Source of the DNA: Jeotgalibacillus sp. ET6
Lineage (GTDB): Bacteria > Bacillota > Bacilli > Bacillales > Jeotgalibacillaceae
Direction of reading: 5' to 3'
Assembly: GCF_029667115.1 (NCBI RefSeq)
Contig: NZ_JARUIU010000002.1
Span: 124,001 to 188,000 of the forward strand
DNA length: 64,000 nucleotides
The notes beneath the pieces are model-generated. The model made no database searches. It was not told the DNA's origin and saw only the letters and a list, made by a program, of their open reading frames with translations. How positions within the stretch are numbered: position 1 is the stretch's first letter; each line of letters begins with the position of its first letter. The position numbers and the translations under genes were made by a program. Below are positions 26,006-35,801 of the stretch, piece by piece.

Positions 26006-29000
26006 ATGCGCAGTGTAAATACAAAAGAAGCCGCGGTCGATCGTGAAAACCGCGTCAAAGACTATTGGAATCAACATCAGATTTTTAACCGCTCCATGCA
26101 GGAACGAGAAGGTGAGGAGACCTTTGTGTTTTACGAAGGACCGCCAACCGCCAATGGTCTTCCACATGCAGGCCACGTACTCGGCCGCGTCATCAAAGAC
26201 TTTGTTGCCCGCTATAAAACCATGCAGGGCTATCAGGTACTGAGAAAAGGCGGCTGGGACACGCATGGTCTGCCAGTCGAGCTTGAAGTGGAAAAGCAGC
26301 TGGGCATTTCAGGCAAGCAGAAAATTGAAAACTTCGGTGTGGAAAAATTCATCGAGGAATGCAAAAAAAGTGTGTTTAATTATGAAAAGCAATGGCGTGA
26401 ATTTACTGAATCGATCGGCTACTGGCTTGATATGGACGATCCCTATGTCACGCTGCAAAACCGCTACATCGAGAGTGTCTGGTACATTTTAAGCAATCTG
26501 CATGGCCGGGACCTGTTAACAAAAGGACACCGCGTTTCACCGTATTGCCCGAGCTGCCAGACCACGCTGAGCTCACATGAAGTCGCGCAAGGCTATGAAA
26601 CCGTGAAGGATTTATCTGCCACTGCTAAATTTAAAGTCAAAGGGACAGACAATGAATTCTTCCTAGGCTGGACGACCACTCCATGGACCCTGCCCGCAAA
26701 TGTTACGCTGGCTGTTCACCCGGAGCTGACGTATGTAAAGGCCAAAAAAGGTGGAGAAATCTTCATTGTGGCTGAAGCGCTGGCTGAAAAAAATCTGGGA
26801 GAAGGATTTGAAATTCTATCTAAACATAAAGGAAGCGAGCTAAAGAACCTGGAGTATCACGCACCCTTTCCGTTTGTAAAACCAGATCGGGGTCATTTTG
26901 TCGTCACAGCAGACTTTGTTAACGCAGAGAGCGGAACAGGAATTGTTCATATCGCTCCGGCCTACGGGGAAGATGACTACAATTTAGTGAAGGAAGAAAA
27001 TCTTTCATTCTTTAACGTCGTTGATTCACAGGGCCGATACACTGAGGACATCCCGCCGTTTGCAGGCCGTTTTGTTAAAGACTGCGATGTGGATATCGTG
27101 AAGTACCTTGCAAATGAGGGGCTGCTGTTTCACAAAGAGAAGTATGAGCACAGCTATCCGCATTGCTGGCGCTGTGACTCTCCGCTGCTGTATTACGCAA
27201 TTGAAAGCTGGTTCATCAAAACCACCCAGCTGAAGGATCAGTTTTTGCAAAACAATCAGCAGGTGGAGTGGCATCCGGCTCATATTAAAGACGGCCGTTT
27301 TGGAAACTTCCTTGAAAACATGGTGGACTGGAATATCGGGCGAAACCGCTACTGGGGTACGCCGCTTCCGATCTGGATCTGTGATGCTTGCGACCATCAA
27401 TATGCGCCAAACAGCCAGGCCGATCTGCAGGAAAAAGCAATCGGAGATATCGGAGACGTTGAGCTTCATAAGCCATATGTGGATCGTGTACAGCTTACAT
27501 GTGAAAAATGCGCAGGCACGATGAACCGTGTTCCGGAAGTCATTGATGTCTGGTTCGACAGCGGCTCCATGCCGTTTGCCCAGCAGCACTATCCATTTGA
27601 AAACAAAGAGCAATTTGAAAAGCAATTTCCAGCAGACGTGATTTGTGAAGGAATTGATCAGACACGCGGCTGGTTTTACAGTCTGCTTGCCGTTTCCACG
27701 CTTTTTACCGGCAAAGTTCCATATAAACGCGTTTTATCTACCGGCCATATCCTTGATGAAGAAGGCCGCAAGATGTCTAAAAGTAAAGGCAATGCCCTAA
27801 ATCCAATGGACCTTGTCAATCAGTTTGGCGCAGATGCGTTCCGCTGGGCACTTTTAGCCGACAGTGCACCGTGGAACAATAAACGATTCTCAGAGCGTGT
27901 CGTGATGGAAGCAAAATCAAAAATCATCGATACACTCGTAAACACACACGGCTTTTACACACTGTACGCCAATATCGACGGCTACCAATTCAATGAGACG
28001 GAAACAGGTGAAAAAACGCTGCTTGACCGCTGGGTACTTTCCCGTCTGAACTCTGTAGCAGTGGTCGCGAAAGAATCGCTTGATCAATACGATTTCACGA
28101 AAGCGGCTAAAGAACTCGAAGGCTACATTGAAGAAGTCAGCAACTGGTACATCCGCCGTTCGCGTGACCGTTTCTGGAAGGAAGGCATGAATGAATCGAA
28201 AAAAGCAGCCTACCACACCCTTCATAAAGTGCTGGTTCAATTAAGCGAAATGCTCGCACCATTTGTGCCGTTTGTGGCAGACGATATCCATGTGAATCTG
28301 ACAGGCGAAAGTGTCCACCTGGCACTGTTCCCGGCAAGCAATCCAGAAGACAGAAACCAAGAGCTGGAACAGGACATGGCAGCCGTACTTCAAGTCGTTG
28401 AACTTGCCCGAGGCGTGCGGAATGCAGAAACAATTAAAACCAAGCAGCCTTTGTCACAGCTGACCGTCATTCCAGTCAATCCGGATCAGGGCAAAGCACT
28501 TGAAAAATACAGTGACATTATCAAAGATGAACTGAATGTCAAACAGCTGACAGTCAAGCAATCCTCTGATGATCTGGTACGCTGGGAAATCAAGCTGAAT
28601 TTCCGCGCAGCAGGACCGGTTCTCGGGAAAAACGTCAGTAAAGTAAAAGCCTATCTTGAAAATCTCACAGATACGGAAGCTGCCAGTGTGATAAAAGAAG
28701 GGAAAGCAACTGTTCCAACAGATGGAGGTAACATAGACGTAGCAATGGACCTGCTTCAACCGGAACGCATTGCAGACCCGGGGCTTTCCATGGGAGCAAG
28801 CAAGGACTTTCACGTTATCTTAGATACTGTGATTACAGAGGAACTTCGATTAGAAGGACTTGCGCGTGAACTGATCCGCGTTATTCAAGATGAGCGGAAA
28901 AAGCAGGATCTGCCTATAGACCTGCGCGTGGCGATCACGATAAGCGGAGACGAAGAGCTGACCAAGGCCATACAGCAAAATGAAGAACTGATTCAGCAAA

Positions 29001-29095
29001 ACGTTCTCGTTAAAACCCTGACGATCGGCCAAGCGGAACAGATGAAGGACTTTGAGATTGGTGAGCATAGAGGGAAATTAGTCATTGAAAAATAG
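26006..29095 (+). CDS. ileS: Isoleucyl-tRNA synthetase, eukaryotic-like (IleS2) type
   Basis: The 1029-residue class I synthetase has the HIGH box as HAGH (residues 54-57), KMSKS at 589-593, an editing domain with the [10 protein letters not shown] signature and a long C-terminal tRNA-binding region. It is about 110 residues longer than the usual Bacillus IleRS and its sequence ([27 protein letters not shown]) is of the eukaryotic-like IleS2 class, which is usually resistant to mupirocin. The ATG at 26006 (GAGGTGA 6 nt before) is preferred to one at 25988 without a ribosome binding site. Controlled by the T-box upstream; a terminator follows. Whether a second, ordinary ileS exists elsewhere is unknown. 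Confidence 0.93.
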   Translation: MRSVNTKEAAVDRENRVKDYWNQHQIFNRSMQEREGEETFVFYEGPPTANGLPHAGHVLGRVIKDFVARYKTMQGYQVLRKGGWDTHGLPVELEVEKQLGISGKQKIENFGVEKFIEECKKSVFNYEKQWREFTESIGYWLDMDDPYVTLQNRYIESVWYILSNLHGRDLLTKGHRVSPYCPSCQTTLSSHEVAQGYETVKDLSATAKFKVKGTDNEFFLGWTTTPWTLPANVTLAVHPELTYVKAKKGGEIFIVAEALAEKNLGEGFEILSKHKGSELKNLEYHAPFPFVKPDRGHFVVTADFVNAESGTGIVHIAPAYGEDDYNLVKEENLSFFNVVDSQGRYTEDIPPFAGRFVKDCDVDIVKYLANEGLLFHKEKYEHSYPHCWRCDSPLLYYAIESWFIKTTQLKDQFLQNNQQVEWHPAHIKDGRFGNFLENMVDWNIGRNRYWGTPLPIWICDACDHQYAPNSQADLQEKAIGDIGDVELHKPYVDRVQLTCEKCAGTMNRVPEVIDVWFDSGSMPFAQQHYPFENKEQFEKQFPADVICEGIDQTRGWFYSLLAVSTLFTGKVPYKRVLSTGHILDEEGRKMSKSKGNALNPMDLVNQFGADAFRWALLADSAPWNNKRFSERVVMEAKSKIIDTLVNTHGFYTLYANIDGYQFNETETGEKTLLDRWVLSRLNSVAVVAKESLDQYDFTKAAKELEGYIEEVSNWYIRRSRDRFWKEGMNESKKAAYHTLHKVLVQLSEMLAPFVPFVADDIHVNLTGESVHLALFPASNPEDRNQELEQDMAAVLQVVELARGVRNAETIKTKQPLSQLTVIPVNPDQGKALEKYSDIIKDELNVKQLTVKQSSDDLVRWEIKLNFRAAGPVLGKNVSKVKAYLENLTDTEAASVIKEGKATVPTDGGNIDVAMDLLQPERIADPGLSMGASKDFHVILDTVITEELRLEGLARELIRVIQDERKKQDLPIDLRVAITISGDEELTKAIQQNEELIQQNVLVKTLTIGQAEQMKDFEIGEHRGKLVIEK

Positions 29096-29103
29096 AAGAA
29101 GGA

Positions 29104-29139
29104 AACCTGAGCGGCTTGTGAGCTGCTCAGGTTTTTTTA
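29104..29139 (+). terminator. Terminator of ileS
   Basis: AACCTGAGC (29104-29112) pairs perfectly with GCTCAGGTT (29125-29133) and the right arm runs into a T tract. Confidence 0.9.
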
Positions 29140-29152
29140 TAGAAGGTAATAA

Positions 29153-29261
29153 ATCAAAAAAAATTGATCATAAGCCTTGACTTAAAATTCTGAAAACGGT
29201 ACGATAAGTTTAGATCAAAATAAATTGATGATTTATTATTAATACATCAAAAATAATTGAT
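29153..29261 (+). promoter_or_regulatory. Promoter flanked by three ATCAA-N6-TTGAT operators
   Basis: The -35 TTGACT (29177-29182) and -10 TACGAT (29200-29205) are 17 bp apart. Perfect 16-bp palindromic boxes ATCAA-N6-TTGAT lie at 29153-29168 (just upstream), 29214-29229 (transcription start region) and 29246-29261 (just before the ribosome binding site). A fourth is at 29469-29484. Such surrounding of a promoter indicates tight repression by a dimeric regulator; the regulator is not identified. Confidence 0.75.
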
Positions 29262-29277
29262 AAAAGGAGAGATTCAT

Positions 29278-29451
29278 TTGGAACACGAAGTATTAAGAAT
29301 GCAAAGAGAAGAAATAAAAAGAGGCATTACTTATCACCGGAAATGCGTAACAGCAAAGAAGAAAAGACGCCTGCCGATTCTGAATATGAGCGGTTTCTCG
29401 CTTTCTATTTTCAAAAAGAATAAAGGTCCTGTGTGCTGCGGCTGCTATTGA
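29278..29451 (+). CDS. Small Lys/Arg-rich protein with C-terminal CCGCY
   Basis: A 57-residue protein if started at TTG 29278 (ribosome binding site AAAGGAGAG); the frame is open back to 29257. The N-terminal 40 residues are charged and basic (REEIKRG, AKKKRRLP), followed by a short hydrophobic patch (GFSLSIF), KKNKGP and the terminal VCCGCY with three Cys. There is no signal peptide. It is flanked by its own promoter and terminator. The Cys cluster could bind metal or be modified, but no family was recognised. The heavily decorated promoter supports a real gene. Confidence 0.6.
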   Translation: MEHEVLRMQREEIKRGITYHRKCVTAKKKRRLPILNMSGFSLSIFKKNKGPVCCGCY

Positions 29452-29468
29452 ACAATTTTGATTAATAT

Positions 29469-29484
29469 ATCAAAGATAATTGAT
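29469..29484. promoter_or_regulatory. Fourth ATCAA-N6-TTGAT box
   Basis: A perfect ATCAA-AGATAA-TTGAT palindrome, 17 bp downstream of the CCGCY gene stop and just before its terminator. It is the same 16-bp spacing as the three upstream boxes and could support looping. Confidence 0.65.
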
Positions 29485-29490
29485 TGATTA

Positions 29491-29526
29491 AAGCTGTAAG
29501 TTTTTGCCCTATTACAGCTTTTTTCA
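29491..29526 (+). terminator. Terminator of the CCGCY gene
   Basis: AAGCTGTAA (29491-29499) pairs perfectly with TTACAGCTT (29512-29520), followed by a T run. Confidence 0.88.
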
Positions 29527-29588
29527 GTTCCTTCCTTGCACGTCGCCGATGTTTTTGAAATGATTGGAAAAGGAAGGAGCGGGAAAAA

Positions 29589-30056
29589 GTGAATGACTAC
29601 ATAGCAACAATGAGAAAAATGATCGGACACAATACATTATTAACGGTCGGGTGTGGTGCCATCATTGAAGATGCAGGTGGGCGTGCGCTGTTTCAGAAGA
29701 GATCAGATTACGGAGTCTGGGGAATTCCCGGCGGCTTGCTTGAAGTTGGAGAAAGGGTAGAGAACGCGCTGATCCGAGAAGTGCTGGAAGAGACAGGGCT
29801 TTTAATCCGAGACATTTCCCTGTTTGGAATCTATTCTGGTGAAAAGGGCTTTGCCCAATATGAGAACGGGGACAAGGTATTTAGTGTCCAACTCGTCTTT
29901 CACACAATTCAATACGCCGGTGTGCTTCAGCCGAGTGATGAAGGAGGAGAACTCAGCTTCAGACAGAAGAACCACATTCCACATGAGGTGAATCCCCATC
30001 AGGCCCCGTTCATTAAGGACTGGGTAGCCGGTGTTAAGACCCCAGTGATTAAGTAA
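29589..30056 (+). CDS. NUDIX hydrolase (155 aa)
   Basis: The enzyme has a complete Nudix box, GGLLEVGE then REVLEETGL (about residues 48-70), and the GIPGG entry strand, so a nucleoside-diphosphate-type hydrolase is expected. The N-terminus (NDYIATMRKMIGHN) resembles that of the NUDIX protein at 48309 (AEYIKEIRELIGNR), so the two belong to the same subfamily. Start is GTG at 29589 after AAGGAAGGAGCGGG. Substrate unknown. Confidence 0.87.
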   Translation: MNDYIATMRKMIGHNTLLTVGCGAIIEDAGGRALFQKRSDYGVWGIPGGLLEVGERVENALIREVLEETGLLIRDISLFGIYSGEKGFAQYENGDKVFSVQLVFHTIQYAGVLQPSDEGGELSFRQKNHIPHEVNPHQAPFIKDWVAGVKTPVIK

Positions 30057-30129
30057 CATAACATGCGTGCTTACGGGAGTGTGAGGATTGAAAGGCAAAA
30101 GGAGTTGGGAAGAATATTTTTGAAAATGA

Positions 30130-30312
30130 GGAAGTACTTATAAATAGTATGAGGTGAGCGGAGCGGAAGGTGGCGACTCCAGCAGGAGATGACGGCAAGC
30201 TGAGACTTTGCAGGCTTTGCCCTGTAAAGGCTCAGCGCCGTCCCTGCGGAAAGCGTCCACCTGAAGCGCAGCGAACCGGTCAAAGACGCTGAGACACTTT
30301 TGTCCCAGGCTT
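30130..30312 (+). repeat. Full-length structured intergenic repeat (copy B)
   Basis: A repeat of about 180 bp beginning AGGAAGTACTTATAAATAGTA and containing GCGGAAGGTGGCGACTCC, GTCCCTGCGGAAAGCGTCC and GAGACACTTTTGTCCC (each quoted separately). It is nested: AGGTGG pairs with CCACCT, and GACGGC-GCTGAG pairs with CTCAGC-GCCGTC. The copy at 42065-42250 keeps the same pairs with different bases. It lies downstream of a NUDIX gene and convergent to a MarR gene. Repeats of this kind are common in bacilli; their function is not known to me. Confidence 0.8.
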
Positions 30313-30332
30313 TAACAAAATATATCTCTATA

Positions 30333-30821
30333 CTATTCCTCTGCCTTTTCTTCTCTTTTCTTCTTCTCTGTTAAGTGTGTGATGATATTCTGAAACGACT
30401 TTGAAAGCGCAACTACTTCTTCATCTCCAAGAACACTAAACAATTCGTCTGTAAGCTGTTCTTCAATTTCATTGACCCGTGCAGAAAAGGCATGCCCAAG
30501 TGAGTCCAGCTGAATAAAGCTTTCCCGCAGGTTGTTCGGGTTTTTTTCTTTTTTTACAAAGCCCCGATTTTCCAAAACCTTGAGCACCTGGCTGATTCCG
30601 CTTTTCGAGATGTTCATACGCAGCGCAAGCTCGGTGGTTGTCCATGTATCCTGCCGCTTAAAAAGCATCAGTACCTGCTCCTGCTGATAGGTCAGTTCAA
30701 ATTCATTTAAGTCCATGAAGTATTGTGTGAGCAGCAGATCGAGCTCATCTATTTGACGGTACATCTGCTGAATTTGCTGTTTTTTATCCTGTTTCAAATC
30801 GGTCATTCCTTTCATTATCAT
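30333..30821 (-). CDS. MarR-family regulator of the adjacent MFS exporter
   Basis: The 162-residue protein is a MarR-type winged-helix dimer: an N-terminal dimerisation helix, HTH TTELALRMNISKSGISQVLKVLE (quoted: MNISKSGISQVLKVLE, about residues 70-90), and the wing ENRGFVKKEKNPNNLRES. Its ATG follows the exporter stop without a gap (TAG then ATG), with AAAGGCGG as ribosome binding site, so they form one operon. It probably represses the operon through the palindrome at 32047-32071. Confidence 0.87.
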   Translation of the reverse strand: MIMKGMTDLKQDKKQQIQQMYRQIDELDLLLTQYFMDLNEFELTYQQEQVLMLFKRQDTWTTTELALRMNISKSGISQVLKVLENRGFVKKEKNPNNLRESFIQLDSLGHAFSARVNEIEEQLTDELFSVLGDEEVVALSKSFQNIITHLTEKKKREEKAEE

Positions 30822-32027
30822 CTATGCCGCCTTTCTAAACGTGCCGCTTCTTAGAAAGAGTAGGACACTTGCGGCCAGGGCAATTCCGCCAAAAACGACA
30901 AGCAGTGTCTGAATGGGAACAGCCAGGGCGACAAGTACGGATAAGACTGCAAAAGCGATCGGCTCTAGTCCTGAGGCGGCGAGCGCCATGATACTCATCA
31001 CACGGCCAATCTTATCTTTATCACTGTTTTCCTGCATCAGCGTCACTGCCGGCAAATAAACCAGCATCAGCATGAAACCGCTCATGGCTGAAGCAATGGC
31101 AAGAAGCGGAATGGACTCGGCCTGCGTATAAAACAAGAAAGCCAGAACCGTCAAAAAGAGTGCCCGAAAAACGAACCGCCCGCGCTGAACAGATCGGAGC
31201 GCAAGAACAAGGAAGCTTGCGACAAATGTACCTAAAGCAAGTCCGCCTTCAATAAGACTCAAGTCAAAGGGCGTTCCTCCGCGTTCACCGACGAGGATGG
31301 GAATGCTCATAATCAGCGGCCCCATCATAAACAGATTGACGATGGCAATCGCCAATGTACCCGCTCGTAAAATGGGCGTTCGGGAGACATAAGAAATTCC
31401 TTCTTTTAAATCAAATATGACCGTTGAAAACGTCAAGGTCGCAGACGCAGGAATCTGATCCTGAATCAAGCGCGGCAAAATCAGAACAGCTGCAAGCAGG
31501 ATCAACCCTGCTGACGTTCCGAAGCTTAGTGCGAAACCGCCGAACGTCAGCAGGACACCGGCAAGAAACGGCCCAAAAACAAACATGAGCTCAAGTGAAC
31601 CCTGGAACAGGGAATTGGCACGCTGAAGATCCTGCTTTTTCACGATTGAAGGGATGAGAGACGAAAGTGCCGGATATGACATGCCGTCCAAAATTCCAAA
31701 AACCACAGCGATCACAAGGAGAGCGGTTACCGAGTAGGCGTCTGCCAAATGAAGTCCGACGATTGCGAGCATTAAAGCGGCTTGCGCAAGATTAGTCAGG
31801 AAAAGTAAGCGGCTTTTTTGAAAACGGTCCGCAAAGACACCTCCAAACACCATCATCACAACACGTGGAAGTGACACGGCGGCCATGATAATTCCAAGAA
31901 GACCGGGCTGCTTCAATACATCAATGGTCAGCCAGGAAATGCTTAGAAAGAAAATCGAAAACCCGAGTGTCAGAGACATGCCGGACAGCCACGTAAAGAT
32001 AAATCTCTTATTAGTAAGTAGCTTCAT
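30822..32027 (-). CDS. MFS exporter (12 TM)
   Basis: The 401-residue protein has about 12 hydrophobic segments in two halves and the MFS loop 2-3 motif GGVFADRFQKSRLLF (about residues 57-71). It resembles proton-driven drug exporters of the MefA/EntS type. The substrate is not predictable. GTGAGG precedes the ATG. The MarR gene follows directly, which supports a substrate-inducible efflux operon. Confidence 0.88.
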   Translation of the reverse strand: MKLLTNKRFIFTWLSGMSLTLGFSIFFLSISWLTIDVLKQPGLLGIIMAAVSLPRVVMMVFGGVFADRFQKSRLLFLTNLAQAALMLAIVGLHLADAYSVTALLVIAVVFGILDGMSYPALSSLIPSIVKKQDLQRANSLFQGSLELMFVFGPFLAGVLLTFGGFALSFGTSAGLILLAAVLILPRLIQDQIPASATLTFSTVIFDLKEGISYVSRTPILRAGTLAIAIVNLFMMGPLIMSIPILVGERGGTPFDLSLIEGGLALGTFVASFLVLALRSVQRGRFVFRALFLTVLAFLFYTQAESIPLLAIASAMSGFMLMLVYLPAVTLMQENSDKDKIGRVMSIMALAASGLEPIAFAVLSVLVALAVPIQTLLVVFGGIALAASVLLFLRSGTFRKAA

Positions 32028-32046
32028 AGAAACCTCACAAGAATAA

Positions 32047-32071
32047 TAGTTTAGTTAAGTTAACTAAACTA
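32047..32071. promoter_or_regulatory. Perfect palindromic operator for MarR
   Basis: TAGTTTAGTTAA (32047-32058), one central G, then TTAACTAAACTA (32060-32071): a perfect 12-bp inverted repeat located 20 bp before the MFS start codon, where a repressor would block transcription. Confidence 0.8.
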
Positions 32072-32232
32072 AATATAACTGGAACATATTCTATAGTCAA
32101 GCGCATGTTGGCTTATGTTAAAAAGTACCTTTTGTCTGTCTTTTTCATGTCCCATACGGTATCTTCATTTTAAGCTGCAAATTAAATAGAAATAACCATG
32201 CAATGACAAGTCCACTAAAAGGGGGAAATTTG

Positions 32233-32769
32233 ATGAAAAAAATCATTTGGAAAAATCTCGAAACAATCGGGCGGCGGGAAGAAGCATTTCTCACGAAAAA
32301 AGACAAAGGCATTACGGTGACAAGTAGTGTAGCCGGATCCGAATACTCTTACCCTGTCACGTATCATCTTCAACTGGACCTAAAGTGGGCAGTTCAAAAG
32401 GCAGAGATTACTCATGGAGATAAAACACTCACTCTTTCCTCAAATGGAGAAGGAAGGTGGAGTAAAAACGGAGACCACTTGGAAGAGGCAGAGGGAGTCG
32501 TGGACATCGATATTTCAGCCACACCCTTTTCAAATACACTCCCCATCAACCGGTTTTCCTGGGAAACGGGTCAAAGTAGAAAGCTTGATGTTTTGTACAT
32601 AGACGTACCGGCACTGACCTGCCAAAAAGTTGAGCAGGTGTATACCTTTACAGGAGAGGTGGGAGAGTATCGTACTTTCCTGTATCAGTGCCGTGACTAT
32701 GAAACAACGATTAAGGTAGACAAAGACGGGCTGGTCGTTGACTATCCGGAAGCGTTTCAGCGCCTATAA
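32233..32769 (+). CDS. Putative glycolipid-binding protein (178 aa)
   Basis: The beta-rich sequence (WKNLETIGRREEAFL at the start, LSSNGEGRWSKNGDHLEEAEGVVDIDIS in the middle, quoted: GEGRWSKNGDHLEEAEG, and VDKDGLVVDYPEAFQRL at the end) matches the putative glycolipid-binding family (DUF1130-like). No signal peptide is seen. The ATG at 32233 follows AAAAGGGGG; the frame is open to 32203. It is divergent from the MFS gene. Function unproved. Confidence 0.75.
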   Translation: MKKIIWKNLETIGRREEAFLTKKDKGITVTSSVAGSEYSYPVTYHLQLDLKWAVQKAEITHGDKTLTLSSNGEGRWSKNGDHLEEAEGVVDIDISATPFSNTLPINRFSWETGQSRKLDVLYIDVPALTCQKVEQVYTFTGEVGEYRTFLYQCRDYETTIKVDKDGLVVDYPEAFQRL

Positions 32770-32815
32770 AAACATTCCAGAGCGAAAGCCACTCCGGAAT
32801 GCAGAAATAAGCAGA

Positions 32816-33980
32816 TTAATCTAGAACACCCTGATTCTTTAAGGCAAGAAGAAAAACCTTTCCAATCGTTCCTAGCGCCTCTTCATCCACATCAAATTTT
32901 GGATGGTGATGCGGGAAATTGGCGTTAAGATCTTCATTTCGCCCGCCTACAAAGAAAAAGGTGCCTGGTCTTTCCTTGAGGTAATATGAAAAGTCCTCTG
33001 CACCCATAAATGGCTTCATTTCCTTCACATGAAAAGAGGGAAGATGCTCCTCTGTCAGTTGCTTTAACGAATCGGATTCCTTCGGGTGATTGTACACAGC
33101 GGGGTGACCGAAATGGTACGTTACTTCAACGCTTGCCCCGGTCTGCATCTCGATAGCCTGAGCAGTTGACGTAATCATTTTCTCGGCATCTTTTCGCACG
33201 GTTTCGTCAAATGTCCGTACCGTTCCTTCAATGATCGCGGAATCCGGAATCACATTGGCGGCTTTTCCGCTGTGGAACGAACCCACTGTGAGGACAATGG
33301 CTTTTAGCGGGTCGACGCGCCGGCTGGGTATTTGCTGCAAATTCACCACCAGCTGACTTGCTGCGACCACTGGATCAATCGTTAAATGCGGCAGTGCACC
33401 ATGACCGCCTTTTCCCTGAACGTTGATATGAAATGTGTCAGCAGCAGCCATCGTGTAGCCCGACTGAAAAAGAATTTCGCCCACATCATTTTCAGACCAC
33501 ACATGAGCGCCGTAAATCGCATCAACTCCCTCTAAACAGCCGTCTGCAATCATGGCTTCAGCGCCGCCGGGACTTACTTCTTCTGCAAATTGATGAATAA
33601 ATACCACCGTCCCTGTAAGCTGCTCACGCTTTTCACTGAGGACTTAGGGCTGCAGTATGCACATCATGTCCGCATGCATGCGTTACGCCTTCCACTTTTG
33701 ACTTATAGGAAACCTCCTTTTCATCCTGCATAGGCAGGGCATCAAAATCTGCCCGGAGTGCAATGGTTTTTCCAGGACGGCCTCCAGTTAAATACCCCAC
33801 AACACCCTTTCCTCCGACATTCGTTTTCACGTCAATTCCAAGTTCGCTCAAATAAGCAGCCACTTTTTCCGGCGTGCGTTTTTCTTCGTGGGAAACTTCA
33901 GGATGCATATGAAAATCCCTGCGAAGTTCCACCATTTCCGTTTGCAAGTCTTCCAATCTTTTCTGTAATTCAACTAACAT
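32816..33980 (-). pseudogene. M20-family amidohydrolase (YxeP/hippurate-hydrolase-like), frameshifted
   Basis: The first part (33980-33633, 115 residues) holds HMHPEVSHEEKRTPE and the metal motif HACGHDVHTAAL; the second (from about 33650 to 32816) resumes in another frame with VLSEKREQLTG, then HQFAEEVSPGG, GAHVWSEND, AVVLTVGSF-like AIVLTVGSFHSG and FMGAEDFSYYL. Between HTAAL and KVLSEK the expected four residues (usually LGTA) are missing and the frame shifts, which fits a deletion of about 13 bp near 33640. The product would be cut before half of its zinc ligands. A GGAGG ribosome binding site precedes the ATG. It is divergent from the YfcC-type transporter. Confidence 0.85.
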
Positions 33981-34156
33981 GACAAACCTCCAGCTTATTT
34001 GACAATTTATTTTAAATTTTGCAAAAATAGAGTATGAGTTATATACTATACAACATCAATTTTTTTATCAATCAAAGAGATTACTAGAATAGGGGTGAAA
34101 AGGAAAAGTAGAAAAGAAAAATTGATTACTTATACAGAGGGAGGCATAAAAAGTAA

Positions 34157-35566
34157 ATGGGCACGAAGATTGAGGAAAATGAACCACAAAAGAAAAAATG
34201 GGAAATGCCCGATACATACGTTATTCTATTTCTTGTCCTTTTAGCAGCCGTAATTGCCACATACTTTGTTCCAGCCGGCTCATTTGAACGTGAAATGGCA
34301 GATGGGGTGGAGAGGGTCGTACCGGGGACCTACAGCGAGGTGGATGGGAGTCCGACCGGCTTTATGGATATCTTTCTTGCCCTTCAAGCGGGAATGGTGG
34401 AATCAGGCGGCCTGATTTTCCTTGTCTTGTTTGCGGGAGGCGCATTTGAAGTCATTGAGCGATCCGGTGCGATTAAAGGCGGCATCTTGCGGGCTGTCAA
34501 TAAAACCAAAGGAAAGGAGTTTGTACTTATTGCACTTGTGTCGCTTTTATTTGCACTGGGTGGAGCAGTAGGAGCGGTTGCAAATTCCGTTATTCCTTTT
34601 GTCGCGATTGGCGTTATCATTGCAAGGGCGCTTAAGTTAGATGCAATTGTGGCAGTCGCGATTACATTTGGGGCCACATTTGCCGGCTTCAATGTTGGTT
34701 TTTTAAATCCCTACACCGTCGGAATCGCTCAATCCATCGCAGAAGTGCCGCTGTTTTCAGGCATGTTGCTTCGAGTGATTGCCTTTGTCGTGATTGTTGG
34801 CGCGACAATCTGGTACACCTGGTCCTACGCGAAGAAAATACTATATGATCCATCCAAAAGCTTAATCGGCGTTCTGGACGAAGGCTCTGACGAAGGAGAT
34901 GATTTGAAAGCGCCATTTACGGTACGCCATAAAATCATCCTGTCATTTGTTGGTCTTATGCTCTTATTTTTTATTTATGCGACCATTGAGTTCGCCTGGA
35001 CGATTGATCATATGGCGGCATTTTTCATTGTCATTGGACTCGTATCAGGTGTCATTGCAGGAATGAATTACAACAAAATAGCCATTACATTCCTAGATGG
35101 CTGTAAAAATCTGGTCTACGGTGCACTGATCATCGGGGTGGCTCGCGCCATTCTGATCGTCATGGAAAATGCGGCGATTCTGGATACATTCGTGCAAGCA
35201 TTGTCCGTTCCGCTTGAAGGGATGTCACCGGTTTTTGCTACGCTTGGCATGTTTGTCGCAAATGGTGTCATGAACTTTTTGATTCCATCAGGAAGTGGCC
35301 AGGCCATGATCGCCATGCCGATTCTGTCACCGCTTGCGGATATGATCGGCGTTAACCGGCAGATCGCCGTTCAGGCCTATCAGTTTGGAGATGGCTTTAC
35401 AAACAGCATCTTCCCAACCTCAGGCCCCCTAATGGCAAGTCTGGCAGTTGCCGGCGTGTCCTGGATCAAATGGGCAAAATGGATGCTGCCCTTGCTTCTG
35501 ATCTGGACAGTCATTGCAGTCGCCATGCTCGTTTTCGCTGTCTTTATTAACTGGGGACCGGTATAG
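34157..35566 (+). CDS. YfcC-family transporter (C4-dicarboxylate/amino acid type)
   Basis: The 469-residue membrane protein has about 12 hydrophobic segments, the N-terminal WEMPDTYVILF and YFVPAGSFERE of the YfcC/ArcD-like branch, and two re-entrant-type motifs, one with NPYTVGIAQS and one with FLIPSGSGQAM. Such carriers move peptides, amino acids or dicarboxylates. Its neighbour is a broken amidohydrolase, a common partner that would hydrolyse the imported N-acyl amino acid; that link is lost here. AGAGGGAGGC is the ribosome binding site. Confidence 0.85.
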   Translation: MGTKIEENEPQKKKWEMPDTYVILFLVLLAAVIATYFVPAGSFEREMADGVERVVPGTYSEVDGSPTGFMDIFLALQAGMVESGGLIFLVLFAGGAFEVIERSGAIKGGILRAVNKTKGKEFVLIALVSLLFALGGAVGAVANSVIPFVAIGVIIARALKLDAIVAVAITFGATFAGFNVGFLNPYTVGIAQSIAEVPLFSGMLLRVIAFVVIVGATIWYTWSYAKKILYDPSKSLIGVLDEGSDEGDDLKAPFTVRHKIILSFVGLMLLFFIYATIEFAWTIDHMAAFFIVIGLVSGVIAGMNYNKIAITFLDGCKNLVYGALIIGVARAILIVMENAAILDTFVQALSVPLEGMSPVFATLGMFVANGVMNFLIPSGSGQAMIAMPILSPLADMIGVNRQIAVQAYQFGDGFTNSIFPTSGPLMASLAVAGVSWIKWAKWMLPLLLIWTVIAVAMLVFAVFINWGPV

Positions 35567-35582
35567 GTTTGATAGGAAAGAG

Positions 35583-35611
35583 CCTCATTCAAAGCGGATG
35601 AGGTTTTTTTT
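35583..35611 (+). terminator. Terminator of the YfcC gene
   Basis: CCTCAT (35583-35588) pairs with ATGAGG (35598-35603) around a 9-nt loop, followed by eight T. Confidence 0.8.
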
Positions 35612-35801
35612 ATTATCAGATTTTAATTTAAATTAATTTGAATAATAAATGGAATTATATGTTGATTTATGCTTGCAATCGCAATGGTGACCACAGGATA
35701 TATTCTTCCATTTTATAAAGACAGCGGTGGGAATGATCCTTTTAGCATTAAGTGTGTTTGGGTGGTTTATGTTGTAATTACCTATTGTCAAAAAATTTTT
35801 A

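Noticed and set aside
32773-32800. CATTCC/GGAATG hairpin as a terminator between convergent genes
   Set aside because: The stem is present but there is no T run on either strand, so a terminator call is not supported.
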